This document shows, piece by piece, positions 43,901 through 55,922 of a DNA stretch of 64,000 bases. The position numbers were made by a program, and so were the translations under genes. The notes below the pieces were generated by a model. The model ran no database searches, was not told the origin of the DNA, and saw only the letters and a program-made list of their open reading frames with translations. Within the stretch, counting starts at the first letter, position 1. Each line of letters starts with the position of its first letter. This DNA is from Chondrilla cf. caribensis (Eukaryota > Porifera > Demospongiae > Chondrillida > Chondrillidae), in contig OZ026557.1 in NCBI GenBank assembly GCA_964020155.1, positions 3,556,501 to 3,620,500 of the forward strand. Direction: 5' to 3'.

Positions 43901-46900
43901 GAAACTTGGGTACATGTGTACATACGTACGTATGTACGTGTGTGTGGTACATATGTGTGTACTTCAACTATATTCGCCACAAGTACATATACGTATGTAC
44001 GTTTGTATGTACTTTACAAGTGTGAGTGCAGGCATTTGTACACATGAATACTGTGTATGTACACATGTGATATGTTTATCCCTACATACGTAAAGACATA
44101 CGTATTCCCCTTCCACTCCTCTGTCCTACAGCCTCAACCCATTGGTACTTCCGGTGACAGTGCCCGTGTGAAGGACTGGTTTGTGACTTGTGTGAGGTCC
44201 ACACTTGAGAAACTCCAGGACAGAGTGAAGGTTTGTACATACATACGTAGTATGGGCTTGAGGTTGTGTGAATTGGGTATACATGTACTTATGCAATGTA
44301 CGTTTTATATGTATGGACAATGTACGTACATATTTACGTATGTACGTACATATGCACATGTTACACATGCTCACTTGCACACACACTCACAATTATTGTA
44401 ACATTTTATCAACTCTGCCTACTTACTGTACCTACGTATATCTACGTACATAAAGGATCTTCAAAAGGATCTGGCTGCCACTAAGGACTCCTACCAGCAA
44501 GAGAGACTAGCTAAGATGGACTTGGAGGCTGAAATGAGAAGTCTAACTGCAGCAACATCCATGCTGAAGAGAGAACTGGACTCAAAGTGAGCTAAAGTCG
44601 ACTTCATATGTAGATACTGTACATGCAAACATATGTACGTATGTGTGTACTTCCCATTTTTCACACTAACCTGACTTTGCTGACTATTGTATGCATATGT
44701 ACGTATGTACATACGCACATATGTGTGTACATACTTACATATGTACGTATATTGTTCTTTTGTTACGGATGTGGTGATTTGTTTTCTTGTCCAGTCGCGA
44801 TGTTCTCTCCAAGGTAACCCTGTCCAGGGATGACCTTGAGAAGCAGTTGATGGAGATGAGGAGGTGAGTGAAACACTTGTAGTGTTTGGTTGAATTTGAG
44901 CCTGAGGTAACATAGAGGATTTGATGGACTGCAGACCAATAAACAGGAAAATCATATGATGAACACCTAACAATGATCAATACAGGGCATGTATAGGGTA
45001 TTTTGGAGGATTATTGAACACCACACCTTGGTGTAGTGGGAAAGAACCCTGTGTACCCATGTACAGTGCATAGGTACATATGTAGTTCAACATTGGATAG
45101 TTCAATAATGCTTACTTACGTAAATAGGGTGGATTGTCTTTAACATACGTTCTGCTGTTACTACGTGTTGTACATACGTACATGCGTACCTATTGAAGCT
45201 ACTGAATAGAATGTACACTTGTGTCTCTGAACACTCTGCAGTGACAAAGTTATGCTGGAGCAGAGTCTTGCTCAGTTGAAGTCCAAATTTGACTCCCTTG
45301 GATGTGACAAACAAGAGTTAGACAACTCCTGTCAGGGTTTGAAGGAGATGGTGAGGACCCTTCAGTTCCAAGTGGATGGACTGGACCAGGAGAAGGATTC
45401 TCTGAGCAGTGATGTTGAGAGCAAGCAGTCCTCCATCAGAAAATTGGAAATGGAAATCTGTAAGTCCTGTCAATCCATTTGTGCGTGTGTATGTACATAC
45501 ATACATTCATACGTATGTACGTATTTATAATACTACGTACATAGTACACAATAATATGTATCATACGTACATGTGTATATAAGAAAGAACAAGACATACG
45601 TACATATGTACGTACATACGTACAAATGTGTACTTACTATGTACATACAGAACTAATATGTGTATGTACATTCGACATAGGCATACGTACATGCATGCTC
45701 ACTCGGGCATACATAGTATCCACATACGTAGGTATATAGTCACACATAATGCCAGCATAATGCATGCATTTATGTGTGAATGTACATATGTATATTCTTA
45801 TGTATGTACAATGATAACTATGTAGGTTTTGGTATGTATGTGTGCTAATGTTAGTTCTCTTTGTTTTGTTTCCCTTGTGTGTACGTAGCTTCGATGCAGG
45901 AAGAAGCGCAGGAATTGAGGCACAAGATTGGGCGTCTGGATGCCGAGAAGATGGAGTCGCAGCGTGACGTGACCAGCCTCAAACTCACCATCCAGCGTCT
46001 CGAGATGGAGAAAGATGCAACACTGCGGAAACTGAAGCAGCTCCAGGATTCAGAGACCAAGACTGTGTCCACCTTGGATGAGGTACAGGAATCAAGGAGG
46101 ATCCTTGAGGAGAAAGTGGTCAAGTTGTCTTCTGACCTTGAGAAGTTGCAGGGCACCAAGCAGCGTCTTGACGAGGATAACACTCACCTCACACATGAGA
46201 AGCTGGAAGCACTCAATGAGATCACCAAACTCCAAAACTCTCACTCCCAGCTCCAGGGGAAGGTGAAATACCTCGAGGACCAGTTGGGCAGACTGAAGGC
46301 AGAGAAGAAGGAACTCTCTATAGAATGCAGCCATTTAAAAGAAGAGTCAGCTGCCACCACTGAAGCTCTCGGGAAGACAAAACAATGCCTCGCTGAAGTA
46401 CAGATTCAACGAGGCAAGCTGACCTCCTCGGTAGCTAAGGTGGCACAGGAGAAGGGTGAGCTGATCCGCGAGAGAGTGACCCTCATGTCTCAGATAGCAC
46501 AGACAGAGGAGCTTCTCCAAGCTGCTAGGGAGAAGAGCTCTACACTGGAGACCACCTGCAACCACCTCGAGCAGAGAGTCAAATACCTGGAGGACACCCT
46601 CTCTTACTCTGAAACCAACCAGTCTTCACTGATGGAGGCACACGAGGCACTCAAACAGGAGAAACAGAGTCTTGCGTTCGAACACAGCCTCTGCAACGAG
46701 CAGAAGGAGAAAGAAATCCATCTCATTGCCAGTCAGAAAGAGCAACAGTTGCAGAAGGCCCTGAACAGTGCGAAAAGGAAGGAAAGGGACCTCGAGGGTG
46801 CCATGGAAGCTTCACAGAGGGATGCTGAGAGGAGGATAAGCGAGCTTTCATCTCAGCATCATGCTGAAGTCCGTAACCTCATCCAGCAACACCAAGAGGT

Positions 46901-47639
46901 CCTGGAGCACCTCAAGAATGAGTTGCAGTCTTTGCAGCAATCCAAAGCAACTGAGATTGAGAAGTTGACAATGGATCGTGAATCCACCGCATCCAAGCTC
47001 ACCGAGGAGAAGAACCTCCTCTATGAGCGACTTGCTCGACTGCAGAAGCTTTTCGATGACAAATGCGAGGAAGCCCGCCACCAGCAGCAACAGGCCTACC
47101 ACCTCATGTCCGAGCAGAGGCAACAGCTGGATGTGTCCCAACTGGACGCTGAGAGGATGTCCCATGAGTTCAAACAGGCCGAGGAGGAGCTGAAGGAGCT
47201 CAGGAAGAAGATGGACATTCTGAAGTGAGTGCCACTGCTCATATACGTACATAAGCACGTATGTACGTATATGCTTATTTACACATGTACATGCATGTGT
47301 ACGTATAGTACAGTATGTTCGTTCACCAAGACATTCTACAGTTTGCTACCTACCTTGAGTCAAAGGTGTACACTCCTATATATGTATGTACGTACGTATG
47401 TACATTCGTATGTACATATACATATGTACGTACATATGTAAAATTAATGAATTCTCTACATTAATGCATAATAATATTATGTATTCCTCTACACAGACGA
47501 GATGCTGAGGAGAAGGTTGAGGACATGAAGGAGAAGTTGAGAAGTGCCACTCAGACCATTGCTGCTCTTGAAGAAGGACAGAGTGATGCTCTCATGAGAA
47601 TGAGGGAAGTGGAGGTGAAAAGAGACAGCTTGAAGAGAC

Positions 47640-47703
<64 letters not shown>

Positions 47704-50700
47704 ATGCGTGCATGCATGCATACATTCATGTGTACCGTGTTTCTACGTACACATCTCTTGAATGTGGCACTATATCACTCTCACTTCAGGTAAATGAGCA
47801 GCAGAAACAGCTTGAAGGGGTACAGGAAGAGAGAGATATCCTCATGAAGGAGGGTCACAACCTGAAAGTGCAACTGCTTGACAATGAGAGAGCTTTGAGC
47901 AGAATTAAGGAGACCACAGTTCACCTGGAGGAAAAGCTAGCCTCGGTTGAAGAGGATAGGACTGCTGGGAGGAGTGAAATAGCAGAGCTACAGGAAGCAT
48001 TGAAGAAGTAAGTTAGCCTGTGGAACATACATACGTACGTACATAATATATGTGTACAAACATGTACGTACGTATGTACATATTTATGTATGTGCATACA
48101 TACATACTCACCTTTTCACCTTCCCTTATTCCATCCCATACAGGGCTCATTCTAACATTACTAAACTCACAGCTGATGGCTCTCAACTGCAGTCTTCACT
48201 CACCTGTGCTGAAAACAAGCGAGTTTCAGTTGAAGTTGAACTCAAACACACTTTAAACAAGTTGAAGAAGACGCAGCAAGAGAAGGAAGAGCTGAAGTCT
48301 AGTCTGTCCATTCTCCAAGGCAAACTGGATGCTGTGAATCAGATCTGTGATTCAAAGGAACAGGAGATCGGCTCCATCAAGCAGAGGATGTCAAACCTGG
48401 AACTTGAGAGGGACAACCTCTTTGTGAACATGAGTAAGCTGCAGGATGACACCAAGCTACAGGGGCAAACCGATGCCATCAGGCTCTCTGAGCTGCACGC
48501 CCAGGTAGGTATAAAAGTGTGTAAGTATGTATGTTATAGTTACAGCATGCCGGCTAATCTAGTCAAACATAAACTTCAGAAGCTTCAAATAAGGAAGATT
48601 TGACACTACTTCTTTTAAAAATTTTGCTGGAGACTTTAGCTTAGATAGTGTATTTGCTACATACGTACGTACGTACATGTAATAGTTATAGCCTCCCTGG
48701 GTGTGTTACAGTGGATATGGACACACTTTACCTAATTGATACGTAATTCGGGCCAAGTATTATAGAGCTCCGTACAGTGTGATGTACATACGTACGTACG
48801 TATGTACATTTGTATGTATATACAAGTATGCAATGTTTCACTTATGCACTTATGTACATATCAATATATGTACATACATATGTACATATGCATTTCCATA
48901 CTTATATACATATGTACGTATGTTGTTCGTATGCATAGTATGTATTGATCATTTCTGTACAGGTGACCAGTTTAAGGAGTGAGAAGGATGTTCTCAAGCA
49001 GCGAATGGAGAAGATGAAAGAAGAAATTGAATCATGTTAGCTTATTCACACACTTGTTTTTACATACGTACATACGTATGCCCATACACTTGCATACATA
49101 TGTACGTAGTACAATGTACAGATACACTTCAATATACGTACACACATGTAATAGCTAAAGTACCTCTGGAGAAGCTGTAGTGGATATACAGACACCTTTG
49201 CCTAATTGAAACCGAGGGCAAAGCCCGAGGTGTCAATTAGGCAAAGGTGTCTGTATATCTGCTACAGCTTCTCCAGAGGTACTTTAGTTATTATGTGGTA
49301 TGTTGTGTGGGCACACCTTTGATGGAGCGATGATTAGTAGACGTGTGAAAAGGAAATAATCAATCATCCACAATGCAACAACAATGCAACATCGAATGAA
49401 GTGTGCGTACATCAGGGAAGTGTGCACACATCACGAATGTGTGCACTGCTTTTCCTTTGAAGTCACCCACGCAACATACCACATATACATATTATACATA
49501 CGTATACACTCATACGTAGTACATATGTACGTAAGTACGTACATACGTACATTATTGTACACTGTAATACGTACATATGTACATCGAGTTGTATGTGTGA
49601 TTAAATTTTGTATACATATATTATGTGTTTTCAGTACTGTTTGTATGTATGTTATACGTAGCTTACCACAATAGTATTATTATGATATATTACCTATGTA
49701 CGTACATACTTATGTGTTCAACCCACTGCAGACCAGCAGAAGCTAATGGGTATGGAATCTGAACTCACCACATCCTCTGGAAAAATGGCTGCCCTCTCCT
49801 CACATTTTGAAAAAGTTGATGCCACAAAGAAGAACGTTCAGAGCAAATATGCCCGCCTCTTGGGCATCTTGCAAGGTACACTGGGTCTCCAGGTCAGCCC
49901 ACCAGAGGAGACACCCACAGAGAACACCAGCTCTTCTTTTGATCAGAGCAATGCAAGAGTCCTCCGCTCCTCGCGACTCACTCCTCAGAAACGCATCTCT
50001 CATGAGAGCGGCCTTGGATCTAGCTTTATCGACAGCCAGTGCTCTCTTAGCACCAGCCCTCACCATCTGGATGACAATGCTTCCTTGAACTCCTCCGCCT
50101 CCTCCACCAGTCCAAGTAAGCTGTGTCTGGTCCAGCTGGATGAGGAATCAGTAAAGGAGGCCATACTGAGCCTACAGAGGAAGCTGATGGCATCACAGAG
50201 AGCAAAGGAGGAAGCCATCACTCAAGTGAGAGGACTCTTTGAGCAGATCAAGAAACTCGAAAGTGAAAAGTCGATTTTAGAAAGCGATCTCTTAGAGCTA
50301 AACTCATCCATTCAGTCAATCCAGGCCAGTTTGGATAAGGCTTGTAGTGACCGGGATCGCACTGAACTGAGTGCCTCTTCAGCTCAGCTTGCCCTCCGCA
50401 AAGCAGAGGAGAGAATAAAAGAACTGGAAGGAAACATCGAGTTTTTGGAGGTTCAAAATGCCAGCAAGGAGAAGAACCACCAGTTGAGGGAAGCAAAACT
50501 GAAGAAGTACAAGGAGACTGAGATGAACCTGATAAGCGAGAAGAACCACCTTGCTCAGCAATTGCAGAGATCAGAAGCTGGTGAGTTGGACTCACAGGCT
50601 GAGGTGGCTCACATGAAGAAGCAGCTATCTGCCCTCGAATCAACCAAGCTGTTCAAGGAGGCTCAAATCACCCTCTTGGAGCAGAAACTGAGCTCGGCTC

Positions 50701-51185
50701 AAGGTCAACTTCAAGACAGCATCCACCAGGTCACTCAGCTGAAGGAGGAACTCAAAGTAGCTAGTTCAGCACAGCAAGAAGCCCATGCTGCTGGTGAACA
50801 GTTGAAAGAAAACGTCTTGTTGGCCGCAGATGAAGCAGCAACAGCACGCAGAGAACAGGCCAAGTTGAAAGACTCGCTGGAGAACCTTCACTTTCAGTTG
50901 GCTTCGGCAGAGAAAGAGAAAGAGGCAATCGAAGGACGTTTGCAACTCGTGCTGCAATCGAAAGACGAGGGTGACAGGCACATGGAGGTCCTTCGCAAGA
51001 CCATCCGTGATCTTCAGGAGAAGTTGGCAAAAACGGGAAGTGCACATTCTGAAATCCAGCTTCAACTGAAAGAAGCTGGAAGCAGAATCTCCAAGCAGGA
51101 AAAGGAGATTGAATCACTTCAGGTTAGCTTGGAATATGCTTTAATACAGTACTTTTTTCCAGCTCATAATATTACACACACACAC

Positions 51186-51233
<48 letters not shown>

Positions 51234-52453
51234 CATACACACGCGCGCGCGCGTGTACACACACCTGTTGTACTGACCTGCACAAGTACAAATTTTTATT
51301 GGGTGATTTCGACAAGCTCACTTATGTACATGCATACGTACATACGTATACAGTATGTATATGCAATTTTTACAAAATGCATATTGCTATTATGTTTTAC
51401 ACACACTGCAGGCTGAAATAGCAAAACTTGAGAAACAGAGGACATCTTTTCTGGACAAAATGGAGTCTCTTAAGGTTGATGTTGCTTCAGGTGAGAGAGC
51501 CAAGCATGTTTCACAGGATCTAGCTGGTCATCTGGAAAAGGAACTCCAGAAAACCAGAACAAGCTACCAGAAACTCCAAGGAGAGAACTGTGAGCTGAGG
51601 GTCAAGTTGGAGGACTCTCACACACGTGAACAGCAACTGGACATGCTGCTCACCAGCCAGAGGAAGCAGCGTAGCAATCTGGACTCCTCACTGAAGGCAT
51701 CCAACCAGCAAAACCTGGAGGCTCAGATGAGGATACGAGAACTGGAAGGAAGCCTGAATGAGAGGGAGAGAGACTTTAAGAAGAAGTTTGTGAATTGTGT
51801 TCCATCATACAATCATACATGCGTACATTCATATCTACGTACATACATACGTATGTACATACATATATACACGTACGTATACGTACATACATATGTACGT
51901 ACATACATACATACATACATACATACATACTGTACGTACATACATAAATACATGCATATACATGCAGTACATGTTGTGTGGTTGAACTATGTATGTACGT
52001 ATCTCCTATTATATTGAAACAGCCATCAAACATTGTACTAGTCATATGCATACATATACGTATGTATGCATGTACGTACATGTGTACATACGTACATACG
52101 TATGTATATGGTGGACTACGTACTTGATCATTAGTTTACTGTACATCACTCAATCCCCTACACTGTATGTACGTACTTATGTACATCCGCACTCATACGT
52201 ACGTATTTTTTATAGTTCATAGAGTATTTGTTCAGAACCACATACATACGTATGTATATAAGCATGTATCTCCTTGTATTAATGTGTACATACATATCCA
52301 CATACGTATGCAGATTGAATGATATTCAAATGGAGCAGAGCGGAGAGATTGGCCACAGATTGACCAAGATGGAGGCCTTACGTAAAGTGCAGGAAAATGA
52401 GTGGATAAGTAAAGAACATGATTACAGGAAGAAGATTACTCAACTTGAGACTA

Positions 52454-52548
<95 letters not shown>

Positions 52549-53001
52549 CGTGTTTGTGTGATGACCTTTGACCTTCCATTGCTGATTTTGTGTGTGGTGT
52601 GATACAGATTAGCACATACAAACCTACATACGTACATACATATGTACATACTCCTTCATAATACATCTCTCCTGCCAATCCAGGTTCACCTGCTTCATGA
52701 CCAAATACGTGAGGACAAGAAAAAGAGAGAAGAGTACCTCAAACTAGCCACAAGTTTTGATGGAGAAATCAAACAGATGAGGGACATGATGGACCACTCC
52801 GTCCGTCCTGTCTCCTCTGATCACAGTGAAACTGGTAGAGCTGTGAGTAGGGACCTCCAGCCCCATGATAGCACCACTGCAGACTACAAGATCAGGTCTC
52901 CTCGTACAAGCACACCTTCCAAGACCACTTCTTCCAGGTCCTTTCTGCACTTGTCTCCTCACAGGTCACCACTGAGACTCAACAAGACAGAGCAACTTTG
53001 A
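39268..53001 (+). CDS. CROCC: Rootletin (ciliary rootlet coiled-coil protein), 20 exons, complete
   Basis: Structural coiled-coil protein of the ciliary rootlet and centrosome linker. Exons: 39268-39345, 40633-40908, 41111-41290, 42265-42348, 42675-42802, 43069-43222, 43551-43811, 44132-44230, 44456-44586, 44795-44863, 45242-45459, 45889-47224, 47497-47641, 47790-48007, 48144-48504, 48963-49035, 49732-51122, 51412-51785, 52314-52455, 52684-53001. All phases agree. The total is 6,036 bases, 2,011 residues; human rootletin has 2,017. Nearly all of it is heptad-rich Glu/Lys/Leu/Gln coiled coil, broken by Ser/Pro-rich stretches at exon 7 (SPSRLGRSAS) and early exon 17. The tail is Ser/Thr/Pro/Arg-rich. 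Coiled coils are hard to name, so length, exon count and layout carry the call; CEP250-type proteins are the alternative. Confidence 0.75.
39815..39993. mobile_element. MITE, 179 bp, TACAGTAGAACCTCT type, rootletin intron 1
   Basis: Ends tacagtagaacctctctatt and aatagagaggttcaactgta are inverted repeats of about 20 bases. Confidence 0.8.
40422..40621. mobile_element. MITE, 200 bp, AACTTGCTTAGTAAGTACC family, abutting rootletin exon 2
   Basis: Diverged left end tacagtgcaattagtaag, intact right end actaagcgagttggactgta. Only 11 bases, including the AG acceptor, separate it from the exon start at 40633. Confidence 0.75.
40909..40989. repeat. (GT)n microsatellite starting at rootletin exon 2 donor
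   Basis: AAG then pure GT for 80 bases: the splice donor is the first repeat unit. Confidence 0.95.
42425..42624. mobile_element. MITE, 200 bp, TACAGTGGAACCTCT family, rootletin intron 4
   Basis: Ends tacagtgggacctcttcata and taatagaggttccactgta. Inverted relative to 22168-22369, with the same interior words. It ends 50 bases before exon 42675-42802. Confidence 0.85.
47642..47702. repeat. (GT)n microsatellite starting at rootletin exon 13 donor
   Basis: CAG then pure GT for 60 bases, followed by TGCATGCG steps. The donor is the first repeat unit. Confidence 0.95.
49157..49290. mobile_element. Fold-back element with arms of about 55 bp, rootletin intron 16
   Basis: agtacctctggagaagctgt...cctttgcctaattga on the left pairs almost perfectly with tcaattaggcaaagg...acagcttctccagaggtact on the right, around accgagggcaaagcccgagg. 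Related half-copies are at about 48680-48775 and 55820-55865. Confidence 0.85.
51175..51250. repeat. (CA)n microsatellite, rootletin intron 17
   Basis: CA in the gene's sense, with an acacgcgcgcgcgcg end. It begins about 50 bases after the donor at 51122. Unlike the other donor-proximal tracts it is not GT. Confidence 0.95.
52456..52545. repeat. (GT)n microsatellite starting at rootletin exon 19 donor
   Basis: AAG then pure GT for about 80 bases and a GCGCGCG end. The donor is the first repeat unit. The homologous tract in the 3' duplicate starts at about 63933. Confidence 0.95.
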
Positions 53002-53307
53002 CCCTTTTTACCCCACTAATGTCTCCATTAATTCAAGTTATGTACATATTATTATACTTGAGTAGTTTTATTTTGGCTATCATTTGTCCTTTTCCTTCAT
53101 AATATTACTATAGCTATTATTGTATCCTATCATGAATGACCAATTCAATGCAGTATACCCATATTATTATATATTATACATACTGTATATAAGATTCGTT
53201 TATATACGTATACTCGAATGTTATATGTATAATTCAGCTGCAGGTTGTGCACATAATAATGATGATGACGTATAGAGGCCGGTGTTTCGATTACGTATAT
53301 ACGTAAC

Positions 53308-53320
53308 GTTGCCTAGCAAC
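53308..53320. promoter_or_regulatory. X-box (RFX-type) motif GTTGCCTAGCAAC
   Basis: A 13-base imperfect palindrome made of the two RFX half-sites GTTGC and GCAAC. It lies 307 bases after the rootletin stop and just upstream of the probable first untranslated exon of the ankyrin/death gene. Function is inferred from the motif only. Confidence 0.5.
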
Positions 53321-55244
53321 ACTCAGTAAGTAAGTAAACGGACTGGTATACTGATACTTGGGCGTTCCCAGCGAGTCAGAAGACACCAGCAAGACGTGAT
53401 TCGTCCGAACAAACGGTAGAGTTGAACCTTATTATTTTAATTCCTTCGATTTGCATACCTGTAGCTGGTACAGGAGATTGATTTCGCTATGATTTCCCTC
53501 TTGATTTTATGATCCTTCCAACCTTCGGAGTGGTTCATTGTACTTGGGCTGATGTTTATCAGCGATCGAAGCTGAGGGTCGAATCTAATTTCCAGTTCTG
53601 TCAGTACTGAGTAGATGCTCGTGTATTATAATAATGTCGTTCTTGTACAGGCTCCACTGAAGGTTGACGTTGGAAACAAGATCTTCTGTACATGGTCCTT
53701 TACTGAGAGAGACTATCGCTGTGGTTCCTGCTCTTTGAGTCGGAAAATTGGAATGTTCTCTGAAGTGTTGTGATCAGGTGAGGTTATGATTTTACTGGAT
53801 AGTTAGTGCTATTCCTACCCCAGGCTGTAGTGTATGTAATGGTTGTGGTATGTTTACACAGTTACTACCTGACGGCGGTATATTCGGTAATACTGCAAAG
53901 CATAAATATACGGTAACTTGCATTTTATTTATTTCAAGAAATTTGGAACAGTCAAGTTAATGAAAAATGAGTAATAGTTATTACACATCAAAGTGTGCTG
54001 TATGCTTCTCACAGCACTGAGACCTGAAGGGTTGGGATTGCCAGAGGGTGAGTGCAGCACACTTAGATGTGTAATACCTGACTTGATGTACCAAAATTAA
54101 TAAGAAATACTCAACTGATCACAGAATATGTTGTTTTGAGGTTTGTTGTCAAATCCACTGGAATTGACTCCTAAAATCTACTGTTGATCCAACCCTAGTT
54201 ATGGGCATGTACTGTAGCCCAGGCTTCAACATGTACAACTACATAGGTAGTCTAGAATCTAAGCAAGACTATATGACAGAGCGTCAGGCTTCGAGTTCTG
54301 TAGGCCAAGAGAATATGTGTCCAAAGCATAATAGAAGTTGTATGAACATACAATAGTAATAATAACACGGTATTTCCATGAAAAATTGGTATCAAAATGC
54401 AACATTACATGTTACCCTTATGAGGAAGTATACACGGGAAAAAAATGCTATAAAGGAGGTACGAAGATGCTTTAGGGGTACTGTTTGGGAAAAAGGAAGG
54501 TCTAATATCACCGGGCGTCAGCTTCGATCAGATTTATTTGAGAAAAAATTCACTTTCGAACGATTTAGCAAACACCTCGCAATTTGGGTAGCTGAAGCTG
54601 TGATAACACATGCCACCGTCACTCTTCGTGCCATGTAGCAAAGGAATTCTCTTCTTCTTCAGCTATCCCAGTCAGCTAGCAGACGGTAAGCCGTTCGAGA
54701 TATGCAATATATCAATTTCATTGAAAAGTGAAATTTCTGCTTGGAAAGGCAGACAACAAGGGTCAAAATCAATTGTTTAGTGTATAAATGTGCGTTATTT
54801 CTTTTTTCATTGTCAATGCTTGTTAACAGCTATTGTTAGGACGAGAAGAAGCCTTTTTAAAAGAAAGCTCCGTTTGAAACTTGCACTCAATTATGTTTTC
54901 ACAATGTGTAACCACAGCCCCCCCCTTCTATAGTTGAAGCCCCGGCACCTCAAAACATGCGAGGACAAGGTTCTGTACACTGTAGCTACAGGTTTTTAAA
55001 AGTGCACTCTACGTTTAACATCTGAAGGAACGTCACTGAGCGGTGGTTGCAGAGGTGGAAATTCCAGCCGTAGTTGCGGAAGCAATTCTCGAAATTTTCT
55101 TTCTGGAGAACAGATTGGAACGCATCTTCCAGTTTAGTGGGCTGGATAAACCCTTTCCAGTCAAAGTTACTATTGATGGTTTTGAAAAACTTATCAAGGT
55201 CCTCCATCGACAGTTCATTGAAAAGTCGATTATTATGGTACTAA

Positions 55245-55762
55245 TCATATAAAACTGAATGTTCTACGGGTACGGAACGGGCGTACCCGTACCCGTTCCG
55301 TACCCGTACCCACTAAACAGGAACGGCCATTAAGTAGGCGAGTTGCCGACTTGACGATTGCAAAAAATGTACACCTACGTAGTGATACCTATAGTAACAC
55401 CTTCGTATCTCCTTTTCATTGTGTTATAGTTCGTTAGAAGATGGTTTATTCGAGTTACGTGAAGCAGTGAATGCTCTTTTGTCGTCGTTCGGGAAAAAGC
55501 TACGCAGAAGACGACGAAACGATCGCGGTCGAACTCCAACAACTACTACGAATCGTATGACGCCTCGCTATCCACGATACTCCGAGGAGCACTCATGACA
55601 GGAGAAGAACGTACATACGTATGCAGAAAGATCGTTTCGAAATAGCACTTCATTGTAAAAATTAACGCGTATGTAGCAATATCTATGATAACATAAGGTG
55701 TCGATTGCGGTAAGAATGGGTACGGGCGTTTTCACATGCCCGTAGAACGTTCAGTTTTGTAT
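55245..55762. mobile_element. Non-autonomous element with AAACTGAATGTTCTACGGG inverted ends
   Basis: The left end aactgaatgttctacggg pairs with cccgtagaacgttcagtttt on the right. Next to the left end is a self-complementary gtacgg/ccgtac block. The interior is non-coding. Confidence 0.65.
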
Positions 55763-55819
55763 AATTAGTACCGTATATAGGTTGCAAGAATTTATGCAGT
55801 TTTATACATATTACATGCT

Positions 55820-55865
55820 ACATAATAGTTGTAGAACACCCAGGGAGGCTACAACTATTACATAT
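55820..55865. repeat. Short hairpin taatagttgtag / ctacaactatta
   Basis: Two inverted 12-base arms around aacacccagggagg, 58 bases before the start codon at 55923. It is related to the fold-back elements near 48680 and 49157. Confidence 0.7.
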
Positions 55866-55922
55866 TACACATTTCATTTGACTTGAATTTATCACTTAAA
55901 GTACATTAATTGGTACAGGAAA

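Larger units (their letters stand above)
53002..55922. other. Rootletin 3' flank and probable 5' untranslated exons of the ankyrin/death gene
   Basis: Possible spliced leader exons for the next gene are about 53340-53411 (donor gtagag) and 53651-53777 (acceptor cttgtacag, donor gtgagg). The coding exon has its own acceptor (attggtacag) just before the ATG at 55923. The rest is AT-rich. Frames at 54378-54638 and 54986-55252 resemble nothing known. Confidence 0.4.

Noticed and set aside
51786..51789. Rootletin exon 18 ending at 51789 (donor gtgaat)
   Set aside because: Joining there to exon 19 reads a stop after two codons; the donor gtttgt at 51786 keeps phase.
54378..54638. 86-codon plus-strand frame
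   Set aside because: No homology recognised, no splice context and AT-rich surroundings in a probable 5' untranslated intron.
54986..55252. Overlapping frames on both strands (IQPTKLEDAF / FQFSGLDKPF)
   Set aside because: Each is open on one strand by chance; no domain, conservation or splice signal supports either.
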